Made by a program: the position numbers and the translations under genes. Below the pieces are notes generated by a model. The model ran no database searches. It was given only the letters and a program-made list of their open reading frames with translations, and was not told the DNA's origin. DNA of 64,000 nt from DATFVA01 sp963832355 (GTDB taxonomy: Bacteria; Bacteroidota; Ignavibacteria; Ignavibacteriales; Ignavibacteriaceae): positions 124,001 through 188,000 of the forward strand of contig CAWHTX010000003.1 in NCBI GenBank assembly GCA_963832355.1, in the 5' to 3' direction. This document shows positions 53,669 through 62,772 of this stretch, piece by piece; the first letter of the stretch is position 1; the number at the start of each line of letters is the position of its first letter.

Positions 53669-54811
53669 ATGTCATACTTATTCACATCGGAGTCAGTTTC
53701 CGAAGGACATCCGGATAAAGTTTGTGATGCAATATCCGATAATATTTTAGATGCAATTTTTGAGAAAGATCCGAATGCAAGAGTCGCTTGTGAATCTTTT
53801 GTTACAACGGGACTGGCATTGGTTGGCGGTGAAATTACCACAAAAGCATATATCGAAGTTCCTGATGTAGTCCGTGAGACCATAAAAAATATTGGGTATA
53901 ACAGTGCTGATTACAGGTTCGATTCGGAATCCTGCTCGGTTCTGAACTCTATTCATTCACAGTCACCCGATATAGCAATGGGTGTAGACAAAGGCGGAGC
54001 GGGCGACCAGGGAATAATGTTCGGATATGCCTGTAATCAGACTTCTGAACTTATGCCTATGCCTATTATGTATGCTCATAAACTGGTAAAGAAACTGGCT
54101 GATATCAGGAAAAGGAATAACGGCCTCATGCCTTACCTGCGTCCTGATGCCAAATCTCAGGTAACTATTGAATATGACGATCGTAATAGACCTTTGAGAG
54201 TTGACGCTGTTGTAGTTTCAACTCAGCATGATCCCTACGTGAAGCAGAAAAAGATTAAAGAAGACATTATCGAGAATGTGATTAAGAAAGTTATTCCCGA
54301 AAAGTTTATTGATAAAAAAACAAAGTATTTTGTTAACCCTACCGGAAGGTTTGAGATCGGCGGTCCTCATGGCGACAGCGGATTAACCGGAAGAAAAATT
54401 ATAGTTGATACTTACGGTGGATGGGCTCCTCATGGAGGCGGTGCTTTCTCCGGGAAGGATCCTTCCAAAGTGGACAGGAGTGCAACCTATGCCGCAAGGC
54501 ACATTGCCAAGAATGTTGTAGGGGCAAAGCTTGCTAAAGAATGTCTTGTACAGTTAGCTTACGCTATTGGTGTGGTTGACCCGGTTTCGGTTTATGTGAA
54601 CACGCACGGTACCGGCGTAATTCCTGATAAAGAAATTGCACGGATGATTGCTGACGAGGTTGATCTTACTCCCGCAGGAATAATTAGGAGACTAAAACTG
54701 AGACGGCCTATTTACAAGAAGACTGCAGCTTATGGACACTTCGGCCGGAATGATAAAGATTTTACCTGGGAACAATTAGACCTTGTTCCTGTGTTTAAAA
54801 AATATGCATAA
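53669..54811 (+). CDS. metK: S-adenosylmethionine synthetase
   Basis: Makes SAM from methionine and ATP. The 380 residues start with LFTSESVSEGHPDKVCDAIS, the conserved entry loop, and include GAGDQGIMFGYA, KTQVTIEY-type KSQVTIEYDD, GPHGDSGLTGRKIIVDTYGG and the C-terminal GHFGRNDKDFTWE. Length is standard. With ahcY 28 bases downstream it forms an operon for the activated-methyl cycle; metF at 60117 belongs to the same pathway. I see no SAM riboswitch in the 34 bases before it. Confidence 0.97.
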   Translation: MSYLFTSESVSEGHPDKVCDAISDNILDAIFEKDPNARVACESFVTTGLALVGGEITTKAYIEVPDVVRETIKNIGYNSADYRFDSESCSVLNSIHSQSPDIAMGVDKGGAGDQGIMFGYACNQTSELMPMPIMYAHKLVKKLADIRKRNNGLMPYLRPDAKSQVTIEYDDRNRPLRVDAVVVSTQHDPYVKQKKIKEDIIENVIKKVIPEKFIDKKTKYFVNPTGRFEIGGPHGDSGLTGRKIIVDTYGGWAPHGGGAFSGKDPSKVDRSATYAARHIAKNVVGAKLAKECLVQLAYAIGVVDPVSVYVNTHGTGVIPDKEIARMIADEVDLTPAGIIRRLKLRRPIYKKTAAYGHFGRNDKDFTWEQLDLVPVFKKYA

Positions 54812-54839
54812 GTTTATCTAATATAGAAGAGGATCAAAA

Positions 54840-56168
54840 ATGAGTGACGTAACAACAAAAAAAGATGCTGAGATTCTGCCATATAAAGTGAAGGATATTT
54901 CTCTGGCAGATTGGGGAAGGAAAGAAATGAAACTGGCTGAAGCTGAGATGCCGGGATTGATGTCGCTAAGAGAGAAATTCGGTAAACAGAAGCCTCTTAA
55001 AGGCACAAGGATTGCCGGATGTCTTCATATGACAATACAGACAGCAGTACTGATCGAAACTCTGGTTGAGCTTGGTGCTGACGTGCAGTGGTCGTCCTGT
55101 AATATTTTTTCTACCCAGGACCATGCTGCTGCCGCTATTGCAGCTGCAGGAATTCCGGTTTATGCCTGGAAAGGCGAAACCCTCGAGGAATATGAATGGT
55201 GTATCGAGCAGACGTTATTCTTCGGCAAGGATAGGAAACCACTTAATATGATTCTTGATGACGGCGGCGACTTAACAAATAAAGTACTCGATGAATATCC
55301 TGAGCTTGTTAAGGAAGTAAAAGGAATTTCTGAGGAAACTACTACCGGTGTTCACCGCTTATACGATAGAATGAATAAAGGTACATTGCCTGTAGCAGCA
55401 TTTAATGTTAATGATTCCGTAACAAAGTCGAAATTCGACAATAAGTACGGATGCCGTGAATCATTGGTTGATGCTATCAGAAGAGCAACAGACCTGATGC
55501 TTGCCGGCAAAGTTGCGGTTGTATGCGGCTACGGCGACGTTGGTAAAGGATCAGCCGAATCACTGGCCAGTGCCGGTGTAAGGGTGATCGTAACCGAAAT
55601 TGATCCCATCTGCGCTCTCCAGGCTTCAATGAATGGTTTCCAGGTTAAGAAGCTTGAGAATGCTATTAAGGAAGCCGATATCGTGGTTACAGCAACAGGA
55701 AATCGTGATATCATAACTGGAAAACATTTTGAGGCGATGAAAGATAAAACTATCGTCTGCAATATCGGACATTTCGATAACGAAATTGATATAGCCTGGC
55801 TGAATAATAAATACGGAAGTACAAAGGATACAATAAAGCCCCAGGTTGATAAGTACACTATTAACGGCAACGATATAATTGTTCTGGCTGAAGGAAGGCT
55901 TGTTAACCTTGGCTGTGCAATGGGACATCCGTCATTTGTAATGTCCAATTCCTTTACAAACCAGGTCCTTGCCCAGATAGAGTTATGGACAAACAATGAT
56001 CAGTATGAGAACAAAGTTTATGTTCTGCCTAAACACCTTGATGAAATGGTTGCTAAGCTGCATCTTGGAAAACTGGGAGTAGAACTTGAGACTTTAACAC
56101 CCGAGCAGGCTGAATATATCGGTGTGCCGGTTGAAGGTCCATTTAAACCTGATTACTACCGTTATTAA
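54840..56168 (+). CDS. ahcY: Adenosylhomocysteinase
   Basis: Hydrolyses S-adenosylhomocysteine to adenosine and homocysteine with bound NAD. The 442-residue protein has DVTTKKDAEILPYKVKD at the start, CSLHMTIQTA-like CLHMTIQTAVLIETL, WSSCNIFSTQDHAAAAI, the NAD-binding VVCGYGDVGKGSAESL near 224-239 and the C-terminal lid KPDYYRY, which ends the protein exactly as in typical enzymes. Second gene of a metK-ahcY operon, stopped by a bidirectional hairpin at 56181. It recycles the by-product of the many methyltransferases in this window. Confidence 0.97.
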   Translation: MSDVTTKKDAEILPYKVKDISLADWGRKEMKLAEAEMPGLMSLREKFGKQKPLKGTRIAGCLHMTIQTAVLIETLVELGADVQWSSCNIFSTQDHAAAAIAAAGIPVYAWKGETLEEYEWCIEQTLFFGKDRKPLNMILDDGGDLTNKVLDEYPELVKEVKGISEETTTGVHRLYDRMNKGTLPVAAFNVNDSVTKSKFDNKYGCRESLVDAIRRATDLMLAGKVAVVCGYGDVGKGSAESLASAGVRVIVTEIDPICALQASMNGFQVKKLENAIKEADIVVTATGNRDIITGKHFEAMKDKTIVCNIGHFDNEIDIAWLNNKYGSTKDTIKPQVDKYTINGNDIIVLAEGRLVNLGCAMGHPSFVMSNSFTNQVLAQIELWTNNDQYENKVYVLPKHLDEMVAKLHLGKLGVELETLTPEQAEYIGVPVEGPFKPDYYRY

Positions 56169-56180
56169 TCTTTCCTTTTA

Positions 56181-56209
56181 TACAGAGCGGGAATCTATTC
56201 CGCTCTGTA
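56181..56209. terminator. Bidirectional terminator between ahcY and the AlaX-like gene
   Basis: TACAGAGCGG (56181-56190) pairs with CCGCTCTGTA (56200-56209) around nine bases. T-rich sequence flanks both sides and the genes converge. Confidence 0.8.
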
Positions 56210-56212
56210 TTC

Positions 56213-56647
56213 CTAATCTACCTTAAATCTTATTCTTAATACGCCGTTTTCATATCCTGTTGAAATTATTCTGAATTCACCTATCTCTGAGGTGTTTCGT
56301 ACGTGCTGCCCGATGCAGGGACAGGCATCGTAATCACCCACTTTTATTATTCTTATTGTTTCTCCCACAGCATCCGGAAGTCTTTCAAGGTCGAATTCCC
56401 TGGAAGCTTCTTCCCTGGGCAAGAATTCTTCCTTTATATCATAATTGCTCTTAATTACTTCATTAACTTTCGACTGAATCTCTGCGATCTCTTTATCGCT
56501 CAGGTTTCTGTTGAAATGATAGTCGCATTTCGATTTCTTCTTCTCAATATGATTACTAAAAGAACGTCCGCAGTTAAACATCCTTACCATTGTCTGGTTC
56601 AGGATGTGCTCCGCGGTATGCATTTCCGGGGGATATTCCTTAGACAT
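56213..56647 (-). CDS. AlaX-like alanyl-tRNA editing protein
   Basis: A 144-residue stand-alone version of the second additional domain of threonyl/alanyl-tRNA synthetases, which hydrolyses mischarged tRNA. The zinc and catalytic motif HTAEHILNQT (HxxxH, near residue 11) and the second pair in CPCIGQHV (near 112) are present. It lacks the N-terminal glycine-rich and synthetase parts, and it is shorter than the standard AlaX-M, so the closest match is the AlaX-S type. It is convergent with ahcY and probably transcribed alone. Confidence 0.88.
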   Translation of the reverse strand: MSKEYPPEMHTAEHILNQTMVRMFNCGRSFSNHIEKKKSKCDYHFNRNLSDKEIAEIQSKVNEVIKSNYDIKEEFLPREEASREFDLERLPDAVGETIRIIKVGDYDACPCIGQHVRNTSEIGEFRIISTGYENGVLRIRFKVD

Positions 56648-56757
56648 AATAGTTTTAAATAACTGATTTCTTTTTGTGAATTATATTATAATATAACTAA
56701 AGATCTGAAACTTTCTACACTCACCATAATCTAATTATTAAAACAAGCGGTGATACA

Positions 56758-57069
56758 ATGGAAATTAGTGAAAAAGAAATCGTAGATAACCTTAAGACAA
56801 ATAAGAAAGTATACGTTCCGGTTAAAATGCTCGATGATATTCTTTCACAGGCAGAAGTTGAGTATGAGCATAATACCCTGATATCCGATTATATAAGGAT
56901 CATTAAGCTGAATGATAATATTGTAGTCCAGGAAAAGACGGATAAGAATGAAATAGCACTCCATTTATTTGATGATGAGAAGGAAGCTGAAAAATTTGTT
57001 GACGAAAGGCTGGAAATTTACGAAAAGATGTGGGACGGCTGCGGGTGTAAAGTAAAGTATTATGATTGA
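56758..57069 (+). CDS. Conserved small cytoplasmic protein, function unknown
   Basis: A 103-residue protein with an N-terminal MEISEKEIVDNLKTNKKVYV, a mixed helix-strand pattern and an odd Cys-Gly-Cys near the end (MWDGCGCKVKYYD). No family is recognised. Charged and without membrane segments, so cytoplasmic. It lies 43 bases before the penicillin acylase gene and is likely in the same transcript. Confidence 0.75.
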   Translation: MEISEKEIVDNLKTNKKVYVPVKMLDDILSQAEVEYEHNTLISDYIRIIKLNDNIVVQEKTDKNEIALHLFDDEKEAEKFVDERLEIYEKMWDGCGCKVKYYD

Positions 57070-57112
57070 GAAAAAGGTTCAGTATATTTAAAAATAAAAA
57101 AACTGGTTTCTT

Positions 57113-59563
57113 ATGCCGCGCTGGTTAAAGATTACAATTGGTACATTTGTTACAATAATTATCCTTGTAGTTATCGGGGGATTTTTCTTTTTCAATATGC
57201 TGAATTCATCCCTGCCTGAGTATAACGGAGTAATACATACACAGCAGATTTCGTCCGATATTGAAGTATACAGGGATAGTATGGCTATTCCCTACATTGT
57301 GGCGAAAAATGATGAAGATGCAGCATTTGCGCTTGGTTATGTTCACGCACAGGAAAGACTTTTTACGATGGACCTGGCGCGGCGAGCAGGGGCGGGAAGG
57401 TTAAGTGAAATACTCGGCACCGAAACAATTCCTTTTGACCTAATGTTCAGAACCGTCGGCATAAAACGAATGGCTGAAATGATCCAGACAAAGATGGATA
57501 AAAATTCTCTGAAGATCCTTCAGTCGTATTCAGACGGCGTAAACTTTTATATCAACAAGGCAAAAGGACACCTTCCGATCGAATTCGATATTCTAAACTA
57601 TACGCCTTACAAATGGAGACCTCTGGACTGCCTGATTATGGGCAGGATGATGGCGTGGGAGCTTAATATAAGCTGGTGGACCGATGTGGTGTTCAGTGAA
57701 CTGGTACTGAAACTGGGACAAGATAAAGTTAAAGATATTTTCCCCGATTATCCCGAAAATGCTCCTTACATTATTCCCCCGGAATTGAAAAAGCTTTCAG
57801 GCATTTCAAGTGATTTAATAGATACGGACCGAAGATTCAGGAAATTCTTTGGAATTGAAGGCACCCATATCGGGTCAAATAACTGGGTGGTAAATAAGAA
57901 CATGTCAGTTTCCGGAGCTCCTGTAATCGCTAATGATCCTCATCTTGGTTACAGTGCCCCTGGTAAATGGTACGCTGCTGTTTTAAGGAGCGGTGACTGG
58001 AATGCTGAAGGTTATACCCTCCCGGGTGTTCCGGTGTTCGTTATCGGGAAGAATCAGAATATTTCCTGGGTGCTTACCAACATCATGCTGGATGACGCAG
58101 ATTTTTATGCAGAAAGAATTGATTCTTCTGGTAAGAATTATTTTTATGAAAACAAGTGGCACCCCCTGAAGGTAATACGGGATACTATACGGGTAAAAGA
58201 CTCATCTGATGTTCCTTTTAAGATTAGGTTTACCGGTCATGGTCCCATTATTTCTGATATCCATCCATATAAAGTCCTGTATCCCGAAACAAATCTGGAC
58301 ACCTCGGCTGTGAGTATGCGATGGAGCGCGCAGGACTTCAGCGATGAGTTCACCGCATTCCTAAGAATAAATAAAGCCCGTAACTGGAAGGAGTTCAGAG
58401 AAGCCTTTTCAACTTATGCTGTGCCAGGACAAAATTTTGTTTATGCTGACAAAGAAGGTAATATAGGTTACGTCTTCGGCGGTAAGCTGCCTCTCAGGGG
58501 AGAACAGAACCCGACTTTCATATTTGACGGTACAACCAGTAAATACGACTGGAAAGGATACGTTCCTGCAAATGAGATTCCTGATCTTTTTAACCCTCCG
58601 GATAACTATATAGCATCAGCCAATAACAAAACCCTTAAGAACTTTAAATATCATATCTCCAACCTGTGGGAGCCTCCATCGAGAATTGAGAGAATAACTG
58701 AACTACTTCATTCCAAACCAAAAAACTCGGTCTCCGATTATATGAAATACCAGGTCGATTTTGTGTCGCCATATGCCAAAGAACTGACTGGTTATATTTT
58801 GAATGCCTTTAATAATGTTAAGATAACCGATACGAACCTTAAACTAACGCTTGAACTTTTTGAGAACTGGAATTATGAAATGGACCAGTACAGTCAGGTT
58901 CCGGCTATATATGCCGTCTTTTTTAATCATATGCTGCAGAATATATATAAAGCTAAAATGGGGCATGATCTCTACAATGAATTTCTCTTTACTACGAATG
59001 TCCCTTACAGAAGTATAATGCAGCTGATGGAAAAACCTGATTCCTGGTGGTTCGACGACCAGACAACACCCCGGATAGAAACCCGGGATGATATCATCAG
59101 GAAAAGTCTTGCTGAAGCTTTAACCGATCTTGAAGAAAGATTCGGTAAAGAGCTTAAAGAATGGCAGTGGGGTAAGCTGCACCATGCAATATTCAAGCAT
59201 GCATTCAGCGGGTTCTCTTCAATCATTGACAACGTGATTGATATTGGACCTTTTGAAATCGGTGGGGATGGTACAACTATTTTCAATACAGAGTATCCTT
59301 TTTATGAAAGTATTGAAAGATTCCCAAGATTCCGTCATTCCGAATTCGAAAATGACCTTGGTCCTTCTATGCGCTACATCTATGATTTCTCAAAACCTGA
59401 TGAGTTTTATATGATCCTTACCACCGGTGAATCAGGCAACGTAATGAGCGATCACTATTCAGATATGTCGGAGATGTGGCTTCGCGGAAAGTATCTCAGG
59501 ATAAAGACCGACGATGCATCCATCCGCAATGAAAAGTATCACTTAAGGATTATAAAGCAGTAG
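57113..59563 (+). CDS. Penicillin acylase family protein
   Basis: An 816-residue N-terminal nucleophile hydrolase, expected to cut itself into two chains and hydrolyse amides such as acyl-homoserine lactones or related compounds outside the cytoplasmic membrane. One membrane helix (about 6-30, IGTFVTIIILVVIGGFFFF) anchors it. The alpha part contains IPYIVAKNDEDAAFALGYVHAQ; the new N-terminus would be Ser255 in THIGSNNWVV, with ANDPHLGY shortly after. Conserved DxxxxxEYIDS-like features in the beta chain are replaced by family-typical MSDHYSDMSEMW at the end. Substrate unknown. Confidence 0.92.
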   Translation: MPRWLKITIGTFVTIIILVVIGGFFFFNMLNSSLPEYNGVIHTQQISSDIEVYRDSMAIPYIVAKNDEDAAFALGYVHAQERLFTMDLARRAGAGRLSEILGTETIPFDLMFRTVGIKRMAEMIQTKMDKNSLKILQSYSDGVNFYINKAKGHLPIEFDILNYTPYKWRPLDCLIMGRMMAWELNISWWTDVVFSELVLKLGQDKVKDIFPDYPENAPYIIPPELKKLSGISSDLIDTDRRFRKFFGIEGTHIGSNNWVVNKNMSVSGAPVIANDPHLGYSAPGKWYAAVLRSGDWNAEGYTLPGVPVFVIGKNQNISWVLTNIMLDDADFYAERIDSSGKNYFYENKWHPLKVIRDTIRVKDSSDVPFKIRFTGHGPIISDIHPYKVLYPETNLDTSAVSMRWSAQDFSDEFTAFLRINKARNWKEFREAFSTYAVPGQNFVYADKEGNIGYVFGGKLPLRGEQNPTFIFDGTTSKYDWKGYVPANEIPDLFNPPDNYIASANNKTLKNFKYHISNLWEPPSRIERITELLHSKPKNSVSDYMKYQVDFVSPYAKELTGYILNAFNNVKITDTNLKLTLELFENWNYEMDQYSQVPAIYAVFFNHMLQNIYKAKMGHDLYNEFLFTTNVPYRSIMQLMEKPDSWWFDDQTTPRIETRDDIIRKSLAEALTDLEERFGKELKEWQWGKLHHAIFKHAFSGFSSIIDNVIDIGPFEIGGDGTTIFNTEYPFYESIERFPRFRHSEFENDLGPSMRYIYDFSKPDEFYMILTTGESGNVMSDHYSDMSEMWLRGKYLRIKTDDASIRNEKYHLRIIKQ

Positions 59564-60116
59564 CCCATTTTGTTCTCTCAGAATTTCCAACAATAAATTT
59601 AACTGACAATCCTATCCCATCCTTCCCTCAGTTTTAACCGCAGAGAAGGTTCAGCCGATACAATTATTAAATAACCAGCTTTACTCATTTTTTACTTCCA
59701 GTTGAGGCATTGGGTCATTTTTGCAATGAAGCGTATCCAGAGTATTTAGAGCGGAGCTGGAGCGCAGTTGGAGCGGAGCTGAAGCGCAGCTGGAGCGCAG
59801 TTGGAGCGCAGTTGGAACGTATTTGAAGCCTTGTTTCCTATGGTTAATCCTGAATTTCAAATTGCACGACTTTCTTCTCTGCCAGGGAATTTTAAGTCGC
59901 TTTTGTGATTCGTCTTGTAGGGAATAGACCGGATAGGGGGCATTGTCAGGACATATCGAAAGATCTTCCCTCAGATATTTATTATTCATATTTTGTTTTT
60001 TCAGGTGTAAGTAAGAAATTGGGAGTGCGGCCCTGATTTTCTGCCATGAGAAGGGTTTTACAATGAGATTTAATAATTATTATAGTAAATTTCGAAACAA
60101 TTTATAGACAGGCTCA
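59564..60116. other. Intergenic region with an 11-bp repeat array
   Basis: About 550 bases. Apart from the repeat array at 59750-59826 I find no gene; a minus-strand open frame (59681-59989) translates the array into a biased stretch and is rejected. The metF promoter must be in the last 100 bases; no riboswitch was recognised. Confidence 0.6.
59750..59826. repeat. 11-bp tandem repeat, six good copies plus one degenerate
   Basis: Units start at 59750, 59761, 59772, 59783, 59794 and 59805 with the consensus AGCGCAGTTGG (G or C at position 5, C or T at position 8, A or G last). A seventh, AACGTATTTGA, is degenerate. Confidence 0.9.
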
Positions 60117-61082
60117 ATGAAAGTTATAGAACATTTAGAAAAAGCGAAGGAACCATTAATAAGCTTTGAGTTGATTCCACCTAAACGGGGCGGCGATATC
60201 CAGAGCCTCATGGCGGTGATTGAGGATTTAATGAAGTACAGACCTCCTTTTATTGATATTACAAGCCATTCCGCTGAGGTGATGTATGATGAAACTCCTT
60301 CCGGCATCAGGAAAAAAATAAAAAGAAAAAGACCCGGTACACTTGGCATATGTGCTCTCATTCAGCACAAGTATGATATAGATGCCGTTCCGCATATCTT
60401 AACGAAAGGATTCACGAGGGAGGAAACAGAGGATTTTCTGATTGAGCTTAATTACCTCGGTATTCAGAATGTGCTTGCAATCCGCGGCGATGACAGCGGC
60501 TACAATAAACCTATCCCGGAAGGAAAGAGTATAAACAAATATGCTTCCGACCTGGTAGCACAGATAAATAATATGAATAACGGTCACTACCTTGAAGATA
60601 ACCTGCTTGATGCGAAGCCTTCGAACTTCTGCGTCGGCGTTGGCGGCTACCCGGAAAAGCATTTTGAAGCGCCGAACCTTAAAACTGATATTGAATATGT
60701 TAAAAAGAAAGTTGATGCCGGGGCAGACTATGTTGTAACGCAGATGTTCTACGACAATAATGCTTATTTTAAGTTCGTTGATCTTTGCAGGAAAGCAGGA
60801 ATAACCGTCCCGATTATTCCCGGATTAAAGATAATTACCAATAAGTCGCATCTTGTTACTGTCCCCAGGAATTTTTACATCAATATACCCGAAGAACTAT
60901 CTGATGAAATTTCGGCGGCCAAACCCGAACAGGTTCTTGAGATCGGAGCGGAATGGGCAGCAAAACAGGTAGAAGAACTTTTTGAACACAATGTGCCCAG
61001 TGTACACTTTTATATTATGCAGAACTCAAAACCTGTACAGAAGCTGATGGAACATCTTAAACACTACAGGAACATAGCCTGA
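60117..61082 (+). CDS. metF: Methylenetetrahydrofolate reductase
   Basis: Reduces 5,10-methylene-THF to 5-methyl-THF for methionine synthesis. The 321-residue TIM barrel begins with ISFELIPPKRGGD, the usual catalytic Glu region, followed by FIDITSHSAE, NVLAIRGDD (the RGD loop), and ADYVVTQMFYDNNAYFKFVD, IIPGLKIIT in the second half. FAD-binding residues are conserved. It probably supplies the metK-ahcY methyl cycle. The start ATG follows a weak ribosome-binding site. Confidence 0.95.
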   Translation: MKVIEHLEKAKEPLISFELIPPKRGGDIQSLMAVIEDLMKYRPPFIDITSHSAEVMYDETPSGIRKKIKRKRPGTLGICALIQHKYDIDAVPHILTKGFTREETEDFLIELNYLGIQNVLAIRGDDSGYNKPIPEGKSINKYASDLVAQINNMNNGHYLEDNLLDAKPSNFCVGVGGYPEKHFEAPNLKTDIEYVKKKVDAGADYVVTQMFYDNNAYFKFVDLCRKAGITVPIIPGLKIITNKSHLVTVPRNFYINIPEELSDEISAAKPEQVLEIGAEWAAKQVEELFEHNVPSVHFYIMQNSKPVQKLMEHLKHYRNIA

Positions 61083-61095
61083 GAACAGAATTTAA

Positions 61096-62076
61096 ATGAA
61101 AAAAAGAAGTATTAAAAAGTTAAAATGGGGAGTTGCCGGCTGCGGAAGGTATGCAGAGAATACTTTTATTCCCACGATGCATATGATGAGGAAGAGTGTT
61201 GTACATGCTGTTTACAGCAGCAGCAGTCAGCGGGCAAAAGATGTGGCCCTTAAGCATGGTGTCCCTCTTTACTATTCAGACTATAATGATTTTCTTAACT
61301 CCGGTATTGATGCGGTGTATGTTTCAAGTGCCAATGCCGATCACCATCATCAGGTGATTGGAGCGGCGCGCGCGGGGAAACATGTCCTTTGTGAAAAGCC
61401 GCTTGCTCTTAACCCGTCTGAAGCAGAAGATATGATTAAAGCTTGTGAAGAGAATAATGTAAGACTTGCGGTTAATTACGTATTTCATTTTCATCCTCTG
61501 GTAAGGAAGGCAAAAGAATTTATTGAAAATGAAATGATAGGAAAGCTCATATCGACAGAGATAAGTTTTAATATTGAAATTGCTCCAAATACAAACTTCA
61601 GGTATTCAGCTTCGGGGGGAGGAGGAGCATTAATGGATGTTGGTACTCACGTGATAGACCTGATGCGATATTTCGGAGGAGAGGTTACTTCAGTCTGCGG
61701 TGTTATGGATACGGTTGTTTATAAAAGTGAAGTCGACGATTTTGCCTCTGCAATAATTAAATTCGCAAACGGAGGTTATGGTCACTTTAATGTTTCGTTC
61801 AACAGTAAAAAAGCCTTTAACAGGGTTGAGATACTGGGACACAGAGGTGCTATTAGTATTGAAAAAATGATTGCCAACAAGTTATCACCGGCAAAGATGA
61901 CTATTCTGCTGGAAGGCGAGGCAAAAAAATCATTCAGGAAAAGAGCCAATAAGCAGCTCCTGCTTCTGAAATCGGTTCAGAGATCTTTTCTGAAGAATGA
62001 GGAGCCTGTTGTTACCGGTAATGACGGTCTGCTCAATCTGAAAATTATGGAAGAGATAAAGAAGCAATGTCTTTAA
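61096..62076 (+). CDS. Gfo/Idh/MocA-family oxidoreductase
   Basis: A 326-residue NAD(P)-dependent sugar dehydrogenase. The N-terminal nucleotide-binding motif is KWGVAGCGRYAENTFIP (GxGxxG in variant form), followed by VYSSSSQRAKDVA. The active-site region has GKHVLCEKPLALNPSEAE with the Glu-Lys-Pro sequence. Domain 2 carries MDVGTHVIDLMRYFGGEV. Substrate unknown. It starts 13 bases after metF and overlaps the aldolase gene by ten bases. Confidence 0.92.
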   Translation: MKKRSIKKLKWGVAGCGRYAENTFIPTMHMMRKSVVHAVYSSSSQRAKDVALKHGVPLYYSDYNDFLNSGIDAVYVSSANADHHHQVIGAARAGKHVLCEKPLALNPSEAEDMIKACEENNVRLAVNYVFHFHPLVRKAKEFIENEMIGKLISTEISFNIEIAPNTNFRYSASGGGGALMDVGTHVIDLMRYFGGEVTSVCGVMDTVVYKSEVDDFASAIIKFANGGYGHFNVSFNSKKAFNRVEILGHRGAISIEKMIANKLSPAKMTILLEGEAKKSFRKRANKQLLLLKSVQRSFLKNEEPVVTGNDGLLNLKIMEEIKKQCL

Positions 62077-62720
62077 GGGAAGAATTTATACGGATATGTC
62101 ATAAAGTGTATGAGAAGGGTTTCGTATCTGCCTATGATGGAAATATTTCTGCCGTTACTCCGGATAATACATTTCTTATCACTCGTTCAGGTGTAAATAA
62201 GGGAGATGTAACCGAGAAAGATATTCTTGAGATCGATATAACAGGAAAGATCCTTAAAGGTGAAGGTAAGGTATCCACCGAATATAAGTTACACTTCTTT
62301 GCTTATTCGCGCAGAAAAGATGTTAATGCAATAGTTCACTGTCATCCTGTATATGCTACGGCATTTGCAACAGCGGGAGAAGAGCTTCCGCATTATGTTT
62401 TCCCTGAAGTTTTATTAACCCTCGGCAAAGTTCCCTTATGCAGGTACGCTACTCCTTCAACTGAAGAACTTCCCAAAAGCCTGATGCCCTATATTGATTT
62501 TGCCTGGGCGTTCATGCTGCAGAACCACGGAGCGGTAACGCTTGGCAAATCGCTTGCAGATGCTTACTATAAAATGGAAAAGCTCGAGTATAGCGCTAAA
62601 ACACTTTACCTTGCGAAGACAATGGGTAATGTTAATCCTTTATCTACAGAACAGATAAACGAGCTGCTCTCGATTGCAGAGGAAGTTTATGGAATTAAGG
62701 TGGATAAAAAGATCAGCTAG
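62067..62720 (+). CDS. Class II aldolase/adducin family protein (fuculose-phosphate aldolase-like)
   Basis: A 217-residue zinc-dependent lyase or epimerase of the L-fuculose-1-phosphate aldolase type. SAYDGNISAVTPDNTFLITRSG is the phosphate-binding N-terminal motif; the metal ligands are likely His in VHCHPVYATAFA and HGAVTLG. Substrate unknown; fuculose-, rhamnulose- and ribulose-phosphate enzymes and 5-methylthioribulose-phosphate dehydratase belong here, the last being a link to methionine metabolism that cannot be confirmed. The gene overlaps the oxidoreductase by ten bases. Confidence 0.9.
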   Translation: MSLREEFIRICHKVYEKGFVSAYDGNISAVTPDNTFLITRSGVNKGDVTEKDILEIDITGKILKGEGKVSTEYKLHFFAYSRRKDVNAIVHCHPVYATAFATAGEELPHYVFPEVLLTLGKVPLCRYATPSTEELPKSLMPYIDFAWAFMLQNHGAVTLGKSLADAYYKMEKLEYSAKTLYLAKTMGNVNPLSTEQINELLSIAEEVYGIKVDKKIS

Positions 62721-62772
62721 AATGAATAAGATAGTTATTTAAATCAATGAAGTTCTATTACAGGATATTTTA

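Noticed and set aside
59681..59989. Open frame of 102 codons on the minus strand
   Set aside because: It reads through the 11-bp array, giving a repeated Leu-Gln-Leu-Arg-Ser pattern by composition only.
60000..60116. Possible riboswitch before metF
   Set aside because: I could not fold a SAM, SAH or THF riboswitch core from the sequence by eye; no conserved motif found.
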